This document shows, in pieces, positions 1 through 8,728 of a stretch of DNA of 64,000 nucleotides (its first letter is position 1; each line of letters starts with the position of its first letter). Below the pieces are notes generated by a model, which was not told the DNA's origin, did no database searches, and was given only the letters and a program-made list of their open reading frames with translations. This DNA comes from B1 sp034439755 (GTDB lineage Bacteria; Bacteroidota; Bacteroidia; UKL13-3), in contig JAWXAZ010000103.1 in assembly GCA_034439755.1 (NCBI GenBank), positions 1 to 64,000 on the forward strand, given 5' to 3'. A program made the translations under genes and the position numbers.

Positions 1-33
1 CAAGTTGGCATTTTTTTTTGCATAATTCGCAAC

Positions 34-1089
34 ATGGAAGCAACAAATTTACAAAATAACCCAATTTTGGTGGAGATTTACCGAGGTGGGATATTAGAAA
101 GTTTTCACAGAGGCGCTGTATGTGTGGTAAATAAACATGGCGAGGTGGTATTTAGTTTAGGCGATTCCATGCAAAATTGTTATCCAAGATCTGCCATGAA
201 ATTTGTGCAAGCATTGCCACTTATTGAATTGGGAGGCATTGCACGTTTTGGGCTGAACCAAGAAGAAATTGCCGTGATGTGTGGCTCTCACAATGGCGAG
301 CGTAGTCATTTATCGGTGGTGCAAAGTATTTTAGAAAAGATTGGACTCACCCAAAGTGATTTGGGTTGTGGGGCACAGTATCCCAGCAGTAAAAAAGACG
401 CAAATGAGTTGGTTCGAACCGAAAGAAAACCCAGTGCCTTACACAACAATTGCAGCGGGAAACATGCTGGAATGCTGGCTTTGTGCGTTTTATTAGGACA
501 TGATATTGAAGATTATTTAAATCCAAATCACCCCATACAAACTCTTATTTTGAACTATGTGGAAGAGATGTATGCCTATCCAAAAACGAAAATGGTTTGC
601 GCTTTGGATGGTTGCACGGCGCCAATTTATTCTATACCCGTTTATAACCAGGCTATTTGTTTTAAAAATTTGGCTGATCCAAGTCATTTTTCCGAGCGAA
701 GACAGGATGCATGTAAGTTGGTGGTTGAAGCGATAACAGCCTATCCATATATGGTGGCGGGGAGCAAGCGCTACTGCACCGATATGATGCAGGTTACGGC
801 TCCCCAAGTGATAGGAAAAACGGGAGCTGAAGGGATATTTTGCATGAGTTTTACCGAGCAAAAATTGGGTGTTTGTATTAAAATTGACGATGGAAAAATG
901 CTACCACAGTATAATGTGGCTCAAGCGCTGTTAGAAGCCAGTGGGTTATTTAGGGAGGATCAGATGAGAAAGCTTCATGGCTATGCTACGGAAGAGTTGA
1001 GGAATTTAAATAATTTGGTTACGGGGGAAATGACCATAAATACCCAACTTTTTGAGCCATTTAAGAAGGTGTTTGACAACAGTTACTAA
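34..1089 (+). CDS. L-asparaginase II family protein (ReAV-like)
   Basis: The 351-residue protein matches the asparaginase II family, cytosolic enzymes that hydrolyse asparagine to aspartate and ammonia and are unrelated to the E. coli AnsB fold. The Ser-x-x-Lys pair expected for this family is visible as SAMK (S53, K56). The zinc-site residues also appear, as C140 and K143 in NNCSGKHAGM and C194 in DGCTAP; spacing is the same as I recall for the Rhizobium etli enzyme, offset by five. There is no signal peptide. The ATG sits near the window edge, and the length is close to complete for the family. A CTGAACCAA motif lies at 253-261 and a TTGGTTCGAACC variant at 409-420. The gene reads toward gyrB with a 111-base gap, so co-transcription is possible but not evident. 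Confidence 0.85.
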   Translation: MEATNLQNNPILVEIYRGGILESFHRGAVCVVNKHGEVVFSLGDSMQNCYPRSAMKFVQALPLIELGGIARFGLNQEEIAVMCGSHNGERSHLSVVQSILEKIGLTQSDLGCGAQYPSSKKDANELVRTERKPSALHNNCSGKHAGMLALCVLLGHDIEDYLNPNHPIQTLILNYVEEMYAYPKTKMVCALDGCTAPIYSIPVYNQAICFKNLADPSHFSERRQDACKLVVEAITAYPYMVAGSKRYCTDMMQVTAPQVIGKTGAEGIFCMSFTEQKLGVCIKIDDGKMLPQYNVAQALLEASGLFREDQMRKLHGYATEELRNLNNLVTGEMTINTQLFEPFKKVFDNSY

Positions 1090-1147
1090 GAAACTTTTTG
1101 GGTATTGAAAACTTGTGGAAAACAAAGCCAATTAAAGCGCTGAAACA

Positions 1148-1179
1148 TTTGGTTCAGACCGACTTTTAGCTTATATTTA
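1148..1179 (+). promoter_or_regulatory. Candidate Bacteroidota-type promoter for gyrB
   Basis: TTTG at 1148-1151 is followed after 20 bases by TATATTTA at 1172-1179. This resembles the Bacteroidota primary sigma-factor pattern TTTG-N19-21-TAnnTTTG. The gyrB ATG lies 21 bases further on, leaving a short leader. The upstream element overlaps the recurrent motif TTGGTTCAGACC (1149-1160). The match is by eye and the last G of the downstream box is missing. Confidence 0.4.
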
Positions 1180-1200
1180 CACATTAAATAAATTCTTTTA

Positions 1201-3156
1201 ATGAGTAACGAAGCAATGGATAATAGACAGAATTATGATGCCAATAACATTCAGGTATTGGAGGGGTTGGAAGCAGTGCGTAAAAGACCTGCCATGTATA
1301 TTGGGGATATTGGATTTAGGGGTTTGCATCATTTGGTGTATGAGGTGGTAGACAATTCAATTGATGAGGCCTTAGCAGGTTATTGCAAAAACATTATTGT
1401 AAATATTAACACCAACAATTCAATTACAGTTGAGGATGATGGCCGTGGTATTCCTACTGGCATTCATGCCAAAGAGGGAAGATCGGCCTTGGAGGTTGTA
1501 ATGACGGTTTTGCATGCCGGTGGTAAATTTGACAAAGATACATATAAGGTTTCAGGTGGTTTGCATGGTGTGGGAGTAAGTTGTGTAAATGCGCTTTCTA
1601 TTTTGCTTAGGGCTACGGTTTACCGCGAGGGGAAAATTTACCAACAAGAATATTCTTGTGGCAAGCCTTTGTATGATGTGAAGGTTGTTGGCGAGACCGA
1701 CAAAACGGGTACTACGGTTTATTTTGAGCCAGACACGAGCATTTTTACAGTGTCTGAGTTTAAGTATGAAACGATTGCAGCGCGTATGCGTGAGCTTTCT
1801 TTTTTGAACCGCGGCATACGAATTACGCTTAAGGATAACCGTCCAGACGAGGATGGAAAAATAAAGGAGGAGTTATTTCACAGTGAAGGTGGCTTAAGGG
1901 AGTTTGTGAACTATTTGGATGGAACCCGCGAGAAGCTTTTGCCTGAACCAATTTATGTAGAAGGTGAAAAAGGCGGTGTGCCTGTTGAAGTGGCCATGAT
2001 TTATAATACAGGCTATACCGAAAATTTGCATTCTTATGTAAACAATATTAATACCATTGAGGGTGGTACGCACGTGGCTGGTTTTAGAAGGGCCTTAACC
2101 CGTACTTTAAAATCTTATGCCGATAAAGAAGGTTTGCTAAAAAATGTGAAGCTTGAAATTAGTGGCGACGATTTTCGTGAAGGGTTAACTGGCGTAATTT
2201 CTGTGAAGGTCCAGGAGCCTCAATTTGAAGGTCAGACTAAAACCAAGCTGGGTAACAGTGATGTTATGGGTGCGGTAGACCAGTGTGTGGGCGAAATGCT
2301 TAACAACTACTTGGAAGAAAACCCACGTGAGGCAAAATTAATTGTACAAAAGGTAATTCTTGCCGCAACGGCGAGGGCTGCTGCGCGTAAGGCACGCGAA
2401 ATGGTGCAACGTAAAGGGGCATTAACCGGCAGTGGCTTGCCAGGAAAATTAGCCGATTGTCAGGAGAGTGATCCAAGTCTTTGCGAAATATATTTGGTAG
2501 AGGGAGATTCGGCTGGAGGTACTGCTAAGCAAGGTAGAAACCGTGCTAACCAAGCAATTTTGCCACTTAGGGGTAAAATCTTAAACGTAGAAAAGGCCAT
2601 GGAGCATAAAATCTACGAGAACGAAGAGATTCGCAACATGTTTACCGCATTGGGTGTTACCATTGGCACGCCCGAAGATGCCAAGGCCTTGAATTTGGTA
2701 AAACTTCGCTACCACAAGGTAATTATCATGACGGATGCCGATGTGGATGGTTCGCATATTCGCACCTTGATACTTACTTTGTTCTTTAGGTATATGAAGG
2801 AGCTCATAGAATTTGGCTATATTTATATTGCTCAGCCGCCATTGTATTTGGTGAAGAAGGGTAAAGAGGAAGAGTATTGTTGGACAGAGCCTCAGCGCGA
2901 AGAGGCTGTTATGCGTTTGGCAAAAGGTGGCAACCCCGATTCTGTGGGCATTCAACGTTACAAGGGTCTTGGAGAAATGAACGCAGAGCAATTGTGGATG
3001 ACAACTATGAATCCTGAAACACGTACCTTAAAGCGTGTGAGTTTGGATTCGGCAGCGGAGGCCGACCATATCTTTAGTATGTTAATGGGCGACGAGGTTC
3101 CACCTCGTAGGGAATTTATTGAGGCCAATGCAAAGTATGCTAAGATAGATGTTTAG
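1201..3156 (+). CDS. gyrB: DNA gyrase subunit B
   Basis: This is the ATPase subunit of the type IIA topoisomerase that introduces negative supercoils together with GyrA. The GHKL ATPase domain comes first (VVDNSIDEALAG, then DGRGIP and GGLHGVGVSCVNAL), followed by the transducer domain. The TOPRIM domain has EGDSAGGTAKQGR around residue 433 and DADVDGSHIRTL around residue 510. The C-terminal signature QRYKGLGEMNAEQLW is intact. At 651 residues it is a standard short bacterial GyrB without the proteobacterial insertion. ParE has a similar layout, but the overall match favours GyrB. A hairpin terminator follows at 3233-3265. gyrA is not in the window. Confidence 0.96.
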   Translation: MSNEAMDNRQNYDANNIQVLEGLEAVRKRPAMYIGDIGFRGLHHLVYEVVDNSIDEALAGYCKNIIVNINTNNSITVEDDGRGIPTGIHAKEGRSALEVVMTVLHAGGKFDKDTYKVSGGLHGVGVSCVNALSILLRATVYREGKIYQQEYSCGKPLYDVKVVGETDKTGTTVYFEPDTSIFTVSEFKYETIAARMRELSFLNRGIRITLKDNRPDEDGKIKEELFHSEGGLREFVNYLDGTREKLLPEPIYVEGEKGGVPVEVAMIYNTGYTENLHSYVNNINTIEGGTHVAGFRRALTRTLKSYADKEGLLKNVKLEISGDDFREGLTGVISVKVQEPQFEGQTKTKLGNSDVMGAVDQCVGEMLNNYLEENPREAKLIVQKVILAATARAAARKAREMVQRKGALTGSGLPGKLADCQESDPSLCEIYLVEGDSAGGTAKQGRNRANQAILPLRGKILNVEKAMEHKIYENEEIRNMFTALGVTIGTPEDAKALNLVKLRYHKVIIMTDADVDGSHIRTLILTLFFRYMKELIEFGYIYIAQPPLYLVKKGKEEEYCWTEPQREEAVMRLAKGGNPDSVGIQRYKGLGEMNAEQLWMTTMNPETRTLKRVSLDSAAEADHIFSMLMGDEVPPRREFIEANAKYAKIDV

Positions 3157-3232
3157 TTTTTGGTTTAAAAGCCTGTGTACCCCCACACACGATGGGGGAA
3201 GGAAATAACTGCAAGGTTATTTATATTTAAAG

Positions 3233-3265
3233 GTCCTGCACTGCAAAGTGTGGGACTTTTTTTTT
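3233..3265 (+). terminator. Rho-independent terminator after gyrB
   Basis: A 10-bp stem (3233-3242 with 3247-3256, two G-T wobbles) closes on a GCAA tetraloop and is followed by nine T residues. It ends the gyrB transcript. It overlaps the stop codon of the convergent SDR gene, so it may also block read-through between the two strands. Confidence 0.85.
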
Positions 3266-4091
3266 AGTGAAAAGGTGAGTTGGATTCTTTGGAAACAACC
3301 TTATAAATCTGTTTATCTATAAAGCTTGGGAAGAATTTATTGACCCAATATGTTATTCTACCCATAAAGGTTGTTATATGGTATTTTCTGCGCTGTTGTA
3401 CCATTTTAACCACATATTCGGCAACCTTTTGAGGTTTCATTAATTTAGACTCATCCAAAGGCGAATCCAATTGTTGATTGCCTTGTGCATTTAGGGCAGT
3501 ATTGCGAATATTTGAAGCTGTATAACCAGGGAAGATAGTTCCTACATGTATGCCAGTATTTAGGTTTTCGACCCGCAAAGATTCCATAAATCCCAATAAG
3601 GCAAATTTTGATGCGGTATAACCAGTTCTTGCTGGAAGTCCAGTAAAACCAGCCCAAGAATTAACGGCAATCACACTTCCTTTCGATTGTAACAGATAAG
3701 GCAAGGCATGTTTTGTGCAATACACCGCGCCCCAAAAGTTGGTCTGCATTAACTCCCCTAAAACAGATACCTCAACCTCATTAAACAAAGCCCGCATACT
3801 TAGTCCGGCATTATTGACCAAAACATTTATTTGATTAAAATTTTGAATGGTCAGATTAATGAGATTTTTGCAATCTGATTCCTTTCTAATATCGCATTGA
3901 ACAGCCAAGGCCTTGCCACCTAAGCTTATAATTTCGGAGGCAACCAAATTGAGTTTTTCTATGTTTCTAGCAGCAAGAACAACGGAGGCACCTTGCTTTG
4001 AAAAAGCAAAAGCACAAGCCTTTCCAATGCCAGACGAAGCCCCAGTAATAATAACAACTTTATTGTTTAGAAGCGTATAATTACCTTTCAT
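3264..4091 (-). CDS. SDR family NAD(P)-dependent oxidoreductase
   Basis: This is a classical short-chain dehydrogenase/reductase of 275 residues. The Rossmann cofactor motif TGASSGIGKA lies near residue 16, and NNAG follows near residue 91. The catalytic Ser-Tyr-Lys set is seen in NSWAGFTGLPARTGYTASKF (Y-x-x-x-K). The basic residue after the second beta strand (AARN) suggests NADPH preference. The C-terminus has an extension typical of DltE/YqjQ-like Bacteroidota SDRs that act on lipid or polyol substrates. The substrate cannot be deduced. The gene runs convergent to gyrB and downstream of the redoxin-like gene, 51 bases away, so they may form a two-gene unit. Confidence 0.85.
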   Translation of the reverse strand: MKGNYTLLNNKVVIITGASSGIGKACAFAFSKQGASVVLAARNIEKLNLVASEIISLGGKALAVQCDIRKESDCKNLINLTIQNFNQINVLVNNAGLSMRALFNEVEVSVLGELMQTNFWGAVYCTKHALPYLLQSKGSVIAVNSWAGFTGLPARTGYTASKFALLGFMESLRVENLNTGIHVGTIFPGYTASNIRNTALNAQGNQQLDSPLDESKLMKPQKVAEYVVKMVQQRRKYHITTFMGRITYWVNKFFPSFIDKQIYKVVSKESNSPFH

Positions 4092-4142
4092 TGTTATTTG
4101 AAAAGCAAGTGAATATTCGATCCAATTTTTTGTGGCTCTACC

Positions 4143-4682
4143 CTATTTCTTCCAAATAATTGGGGTTCCTACAGCCTCAATTTCTGGAAAATCAATGTCC
4201 ATGCCATCCAAAGTTTCTTCAATGGCATCTTCCAAATAAGCGGTAATAACCATGGCCTCATTTTCCCAACTATCGTCTATGGCACCTTTGTAGGTTAATT
4301 CTCTTTTTCTATTAAAAAGAAACACCTCTGGGTTAATTGTGGCACCAAATATTTTGGCTACCTCTTGGGAATCATCTTGCAGATACATAAAATGCAATTC
4401 TTCCAATCCCAAACGCGTTGCAGCTGCCATAATGTGGGCAAAATCATCCCCTGGCGATTGAGCAGGGTCATTTGAATTGATACCAAGGATAGCCAAGTTA
4501 TCCTCCTCGTATTTCTCGAACAATTTAATAAGCCTTTTGCTGTACGACCTCGAAATTGGCGAACTGTTGCTTGTAAATACAATGGCCAAAGCGTATTTAT
4601 CGGCATATTCAAAATTTGTATAGAATTTTCCATCAAACCCCTTGAGTTCGAAATCTGGCATTTTATCACCTATTTGTAGCAT
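4143..4682 (-). CDS. Cysteine-free thioredoxin-fold (redoxin) protein
   Basis: The 179 residues follow the layout of AhpC/TSA-type thioredoxin-family proteins: IGDKMPDFELKGFDG at the start, LAILGINSNDPAQSPGD in the middle, FGATINPEVFLFNRKREL around the cis-Pro loop, and IIWKK at the end. Family members carry a redox-active CxxC just after the first strand (CNHCPY) and often another Cys near the C-terminus. Here that loop reads SNSSPISRS and the whole protein has no cysteine. It therefore probably keeps the fold but cannot do thiol-disulfide chemistry. There is no signal peptide, suggesting a cytosolic protein. The start at 4682 gives the family N-terminus. Confidence 0.75.
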   Translation of the reverse strand: MLQIGDKMPDFELKGFDGKFYTNFEYADKYALAIVFTSNSSPISRSYSKRLIKLFEKYEEDNLAILGINSNDPAQSPGDDFAHIMAAATRLGLEELHFMYLQDDSQEVAKIFGATINPEVFLFNRKRELTYKGAIDDSWENEAMVITAYLEDAIEETLDGMDIDFPEIEAVGTPIIWKK

Positions 4683-4778
4683 AGTAGTACGATTTTGACT
4701 TGCAAATTAGCGAATTCAAATGAAATGCAAAAAATACTTATTTGTCATTTCGGTTTACATTGTTGAAATTCGCTGCAA

Positions 4779-5888
4779 ATGCAAGTTATTGAAGTAATTA
4801 ATTCGCAACAAAAATTGGAATTTATTGAATTCCCAAAACGCTTATATAAACAAAATGCCGATTGGGTTAGTGCAATGGATCAAGATTTAAAGGATCTGTT
4901 TGATCCAAATAAAAATAAAAACTATTTGCAGGGAGATGCCAAAAGGTGGCTGATAAAAAAAGAAGAGCACACTATTGGGCGAATTTCTGCCTTTTATAAA
5001 ACCGAACAATCAAAACCATTAGGCGGCATTGGCTTTTTTGAGTGCGAAAACAACCAAGATGCGGCCAATTTACTTTTTAATACAGCTCAAAATTGGCTCA
5101 GCAACAAGGGCTGTAGCTTTATGGACGGACCAATTAATTTTGGGGAGAAAGATAAGTATTGGGGTTTGTTGGTGAGCGGATTTAAAAATCCTTCTTATCA
5201 AGAGAATTTCAATTTCCCCTATTATCAGAATCTATTTGAAAGCTTTGGGTTTGCAAAAATATTTGAGCAAACTACTTCCGAAATAAGCATTGAAGGATTT
5301 AATTATGAAAGGATTTACCGCTTGTCGGAACGCATTTTCAAAAACCCCAATTATACCTTTGAGCATTTTAAAGTAAGTGGGTTAAAAAAGTATGCTGCAG
5401 ATTTTATTCACATCTATAATAAAGCATGGGCAGCAAGGCCAGATTTTATTCCAATTACCTTAGAAAAAATTGAAAGCACCTTGGTTTCCCTTAAACCCAT
5501 TATGATGGAAGATGCCATTTGGTTTGCCTATGCCAATGGAGAGCCTGCGGGGTTTTATGTAAATGTATTAGACGTGAACCAAATTTTTAAACACCTAAAT
5601 GGCAAGATGAATTTGTGGGCAAAAATTAAATTTTTATACCTCAGAAAATTTGGAAAAATTGACCGCATACGGGGAATAGTTTTTGGCATAATTCCGCAAT
5701 ACCAAAATTTGGGACTAGAAACAGGAATGATTATTAAGTTGTTTGAGGCCATGAAAAACAATCACCCTGGCATTACCAAATCGGAGCTTTCTTGGATAGG
5801 CGATTTTAATCCCAAAATGCACAGTTTATTTAATGCAGTTGGTGCCAAAACAACCAAAATTCATTATACTTACCGATATACATTTTAA
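4779..5888 (+). CDS. GNAT-like acetyltransferase family protein
   Basis: The 369-residue protein resembles a Bacteroidota family of long GNAT-like proteins that begin with a phrase like FIEFPKRLYKQNADWVSAM and DLKDLFDPNKN. A family-typical HTIGRISAFY strand (around 67-76) precedes a C-terminal half with the GNAT-like segment GIIPQYQNLGLETGMIIKLF, where acetyl-CoA pyrophosphate would bind. There is no signal peptide and no membrane segment. The substrate is unknown. It is divergent from the redoxin-like gene across a 96-base AT-rich region and lies 39 bases upstream of the LVIVD gene, so it could be the first gene of that run. Confidence 0.6.
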   Translation: MQVIEVINSQQKLEFIEFPKRLYKQNADWVSAMDQDLKDLFDPNKNKNYLQGDAKRWLIKKEEHTIGRISAFYKTEQSKPLGGIGFFECENNQDAANLLFNTAQNWLSNKGCSFMDGPINFGEKDKYWGLLVSGFKNPSYQENFNFPYYQNLFESFGFAKIFEQTTSEISIEGFNYERIYRLSERIFKNPNYTFEHFKVSGLKKYAADFIHIYNKAWAARPDFIPITLEKIESTLVSLKPIMMEDAIWFAYANGEPAGFYVNVLDVNQIFKHLNGKMNLWAKIKFLYLRKFGKIDRIRGIVFGIIPQYQNLGLETGMIIKLFEAMKNNHPGITKSELSWIGDFNPKMHSLFNAVGAKTTKIHYTYRYTF

Positions 5889-5927
5889 ACAAACTTTTGC
5901 CAAAAGGCAATTTACAAAAATATAGAA

Positions 5928-7319
5928 TTGAAAAAATACGCATCCCTTTTTTGCCTAGTTTACCTGAGCAGTGTTGCACTCTTTGCCCAAGATTCGTACA
6001 GAATGCGCATGCTATCTCACTATAATAATCCCGATTTGCCCAAAGTAGATTTAACCGATATTTGGAACGATTTAACGGGGTATTTCGACCCAAATACGAA
6101 CAAGGAATATATTATTTGTGGCAGCACCGATAGCATTTACTTTTTTGACATAACAGAAAAGAACACCATGAAATTAGTGGATGTAAAAAGTGGGAAATCT
6201 AGGTATGCACGCAACCGCGATTTTGAGACCTATAAGCATTACGCTTATTGCGTTTCCGACCAGGCAAGCGGCATTGGGGGTTTGCAAATATTCGACTTAC
6301 AATACCTGCCCGATTCGGTGCATTTGGTTTATGAAAGCAATGAATTAGGCACCTTAACCCATACGATTTTAATAGATTCTGTTACGGCCAAAATGTATAT
6401 GAGTACCAACCTTGGTCCATTTGGTTTTTCGCCAATGGATGTAATTTCATTGGCAAATCCAGAACTTCCGGTGCTACAAACACGCTTGCAAATTCCGTTG
6501 CGACCAAGTGGCAATCCGCTTTTTAATAAAGTGCATGAGATGTATGCAAGAAACGACACGGTATATCTTAGTTGCGAGCAATATGGACTGTTCATTTTCG
6601 ACATGCGAGATTCGGCCAACAGTGTGTTAATTGGCTCAATAACCTCCTATCCAGATCAAGGTTATAACCACAGCAGTTGGTTAGATAAAACGGGCAGGTA
6701 TATTATGTTCACCGATGAAAATATGGGCATGGATGTAAAGATATTTGACATACAAAACTTGGGCGACCCAAAGTACCTAAGTCAGTTTAACAGCAATGCC
6801 TCTGCCACGCCCCACAATGCATTTTGGCACGGCGATTTTGCCTATGTTTCGGCCTACCACGATGGCGTGCGGGTTTACAATGTAAAAGACCCTAGCAATC
6901 CGTACGAAGTTGCGTGGTACGATACCCATCCAGAGAAGCCAGAAATTTATGGCGGTTACAAAGGATGCTGGGGCGTTTACCCTTATTTACCCAGCAAACG
7001 AATTATAGCAAGCGATTTAACAGAAGGCATTTTTGTATTAGAAATAGACTCGGATTTAGTTGGGTTAAACAAGCCAATAGAAAAGGAAATAGAGGTAAAC
7101 ATTTACCCTAATCCAAGTAAAGAAAAGCTCAGTATTTTTCTGTCTGAACCAAACACATTTACAGTAGACATAATGGATACAAAAGGCTGCTCGGTTATGC
7201 ACCTAAACAAGGAGCAAAACAAGGAAGATATTTCTTTGTCGCAATTGGCTGTAGGCGTCTATTTTATTGATATTAGAAGCGAATATTCAAACACCATCAA
7301 AAAATTCATCAAATGGTAA
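5928..7319 (+). CDS. LVIVD-repeat (choice-of-anchor B) secreted protein, T9SS substrate
   Basis: A TTG start gives a good signal peptide (first 20 residues, ending VALFA before QD); the next Met is past the cleavage site, which supports TTG. The body contains repeated beta-strand units (IYFFDITEKN, LQIFDLQYLPD, LFIFDMRDSAN, VRVYNVKDPSNP) typical of LVIVD/choice-of-anchor B propellers on the cell surface. The C-terminal 80 residues form a type A T9SS sorting domain (VNIYPNPSKEKLSIFL, GVYFIDIRS, IKKFIKW). It overlaps the next gene, its paralogue, by seven bases. The ligand is unknown; such proteins are usually exported and bound to the outer surface. Confidence 0.8.
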   Translation: MKKYASLFCLVYLSSVALFAQDSYRMRMLSHYNNPDLPKVDLTDIWNDLTGYFDPNTNKEYIICGSTDSIYFFDITEKNTMKLVDVKSGKSRYARNRDFETYKHYAYCVSDQASGIGGLQIFDLQYLPDSVHLVYESNELGTLTHTILIDSVTAKMYMSTNLGPFGFSPMDVISLANPELPVLQTRLQIPLRPSGNPLFNKVHEMYARNDTVYLSCEQYGLFIFDMRDSANSVLIGSITSYPDQGYNHSSWLDKTGRYIMFTDENMGMDVKIFDIQNLGDPKYLSQFNSNASATPHNAFWHGDFAYVSAYHDGVRVYNVKDPSNPYEVAWYDTHPEKPEIYGGYKGCWGVYPYLPSKRIIASDLTEGIFVLEIDSDLVGLNKPIEKEIEVNIYPNPSKEKLSIFLSEPNTFTVDIMDTKGCSVMHLNKEQNKEDISLSQLAVGVYFIDIRSEYSNTIKKFIKW

Positions 7320-8722
7320 AATCGAAGTATTTATCTGGGCTATTTTTCATGTGGCTCATTGGTTCAGCCAGTGTTATTGCCCAACCTATTTCTAGCGGCG
7401 TAAGCTTGTTGGGAAAGTGGAATAACCCAAACCTCCCGAGGCTAAATGGGTATCAAATTTGGAACGATTTAACGACCTATTATGATTCGATAAAAGTGAG
7501 AGAATATGTGGTGGCAGGAAGCACAGATAGCATTTATTTTTTAGATGTTACCGATCCCAAAAACATTAAACTTTGCGATGTGGAAGATGGTGTGGCGCGC
7601 AATGTGGTGAATAGAGATTATGAATGTTTTAGTCATTATGCTTATTGCGTGAGTGATAATGGTGGCAAGGGTAGCATGCAGGTTTTTGATTTGCAATATT
7701 TGCCCGACTCGGTGCACAAGGTTTACGACAGCGACTCCATGTCGTACAATACCCACAGCATTTTTATTGAGGCCAAAAGCAAACGCATGTATTTATGTGT
7801 AAATAGGCTTAAGTCGGGCGGAATAGCAGCCATGGATGTAGTGAGTTTAGATAACCCTGAACATCCATTTTGGATTGGCAGGTTGCAGGTTCCTACCTTT
7901 GGTGATGGGGCGCCGGCCTTTAGGAATGTGCACGAAGTTTATGTAAGAAATGATACGGCCTATTGCTCTGTGGAGTATCAAGGTTTGTGGATTTTTGATT
8001 TAAGGGATTTAAAAAAACAGCGCTTAATTACCACCATTCGCTCTTATCCAGAAAACGGTTATAACCATAGCAGTAGTTTAGATGCAAGTGGCAAAAACAT
8101 CATGTTTACCGATGAAGTTCCTGGGGGTTTGTCCATTAAAATATTTTCTATCAAAGATATTTATAACCCAATTTTATTGAGTCAGTTTAGGTCGAATCCC
8201 GGCGCTACAGCGCACAATGCCCATTGGATTGGGAGTTTTGCTTATGTTTCATATTACCACGATGGCTTTTATATTTTTGATATAAACGACCCAAGTGCGC
8301 CAAGCATTGCGGGCTATTACCATACTTCGCCATGGCCACCCGAAAATTATGAAGGATATAAAGGCTGCTGGGGAATTGACACCAAATTACCCTCTGGCAA
8401 TGTGGTTGCGAGCGATATGGGAGAAGGATTTTTTGTATTGAGAGTAGATTCTATGCTAACAGGCCTATCAAAAAAACTGTCGAAAGAATTGGTTCAGACC
8501 AAACCCAACCCCTTTTGTGAAAAACTAATAATTGAGCACTTACCGTTAATAAAAGAACCCATAGTATTAACAATATATGACGTAAAAGGAGAATTGGTTT
8601 TGCAAAAGAATATATGGGGACCTACATTTGAGGCAGAAACAAGCGGTTTGAACCAAGGCATGTATTTTGTGGAGTTGCGCGGAGGTTCATTTCATTGGGT
8701 TGAGAAAGTAATCAAACAATAA
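7313..8722 (+). CDS. LVIVD-repeat secreted protein, paralogue of the preceding gene, T9SS substrate
   Basis: This paralogue shares colinear stretches with its upstream neighbour (QIWNDLTTYYD, GSTDSIYFLDVTD, HYAYCVSDNGG, GYNHSSSLDASGKNIMFTDE, YEGYKGCWGI). It has its own signal peptide (ends near ASVIAQ) and a C-terminal sorting domain beginning TKPNPFCEKLIIEHL. Both paralogues keep paired cysteines (CVSD and GCWG) that could form a disulfide. Its ATG lies inside the upstream stop region (ATGGTAA), a layout that suggests translational coupling. The pair looks like a tandem duplication. Recurrent motifs TTGGTTCAG occur at 7359 and 8489. Confidence 0.8.
   Translation: MVKSKYLSGLFFMWLIGSASVIAQPISSGVSLLGKWNNPNLPRLNGYQIWNDLTTYYDSIKVREYVVAGSTDSIYFLDVTDPKNIKLCDVEDGVARNVVNRDYECFSHYAYCVSDNGGKGSMQVFDLQYLPDSVHKVYDSDSMSYNTHSIFIEAKSKRMYLCVNRLKSGGIAAMDVVSLDNPEHPFWIGRLQVPTFGDGAPAFRNVHEVYVRNDTAYCSVEYQGLWIFDLRDLKKQRLITTIRSYPENGYNHSSSLDASGKNIMFTDEVPGGLSIKIFSIKDIYNPILLSQFRSNPGATAHNAHWIGSFAYVSYYHDGFYIFDINDPSAPSIAGYYHTSPWPPENYEGYKGCWGIDTKLPSGNVVASDMGEGFFVLRVDSMLTGLSKKLSKELVQTKPNPFCEKLIIEHLPLIKEPIVLTIYDVKGELVLQKNIWGPTFEAETSGLNQGMYFVELRGGSFHWVEKVIKQ
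8489..8502. repeat. Extended copy of the recurrent motif TTGGTTCAGACCAA
   Basis: This is one of three exact 14-base copies of the extended motif in the window (also 14606-14619 and 15986-15999). It lies inside the coding region near the 3' end of the second LVIVD gene. The motif is nearly palindromic: TTGGT and ACCAA arms around TCAG. Its 9-base core TTGGTTCAG occurs at least 25 times in the window. Function unknown. Confidence 0.6.
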
Positions 8723-8728
8723 TATACA

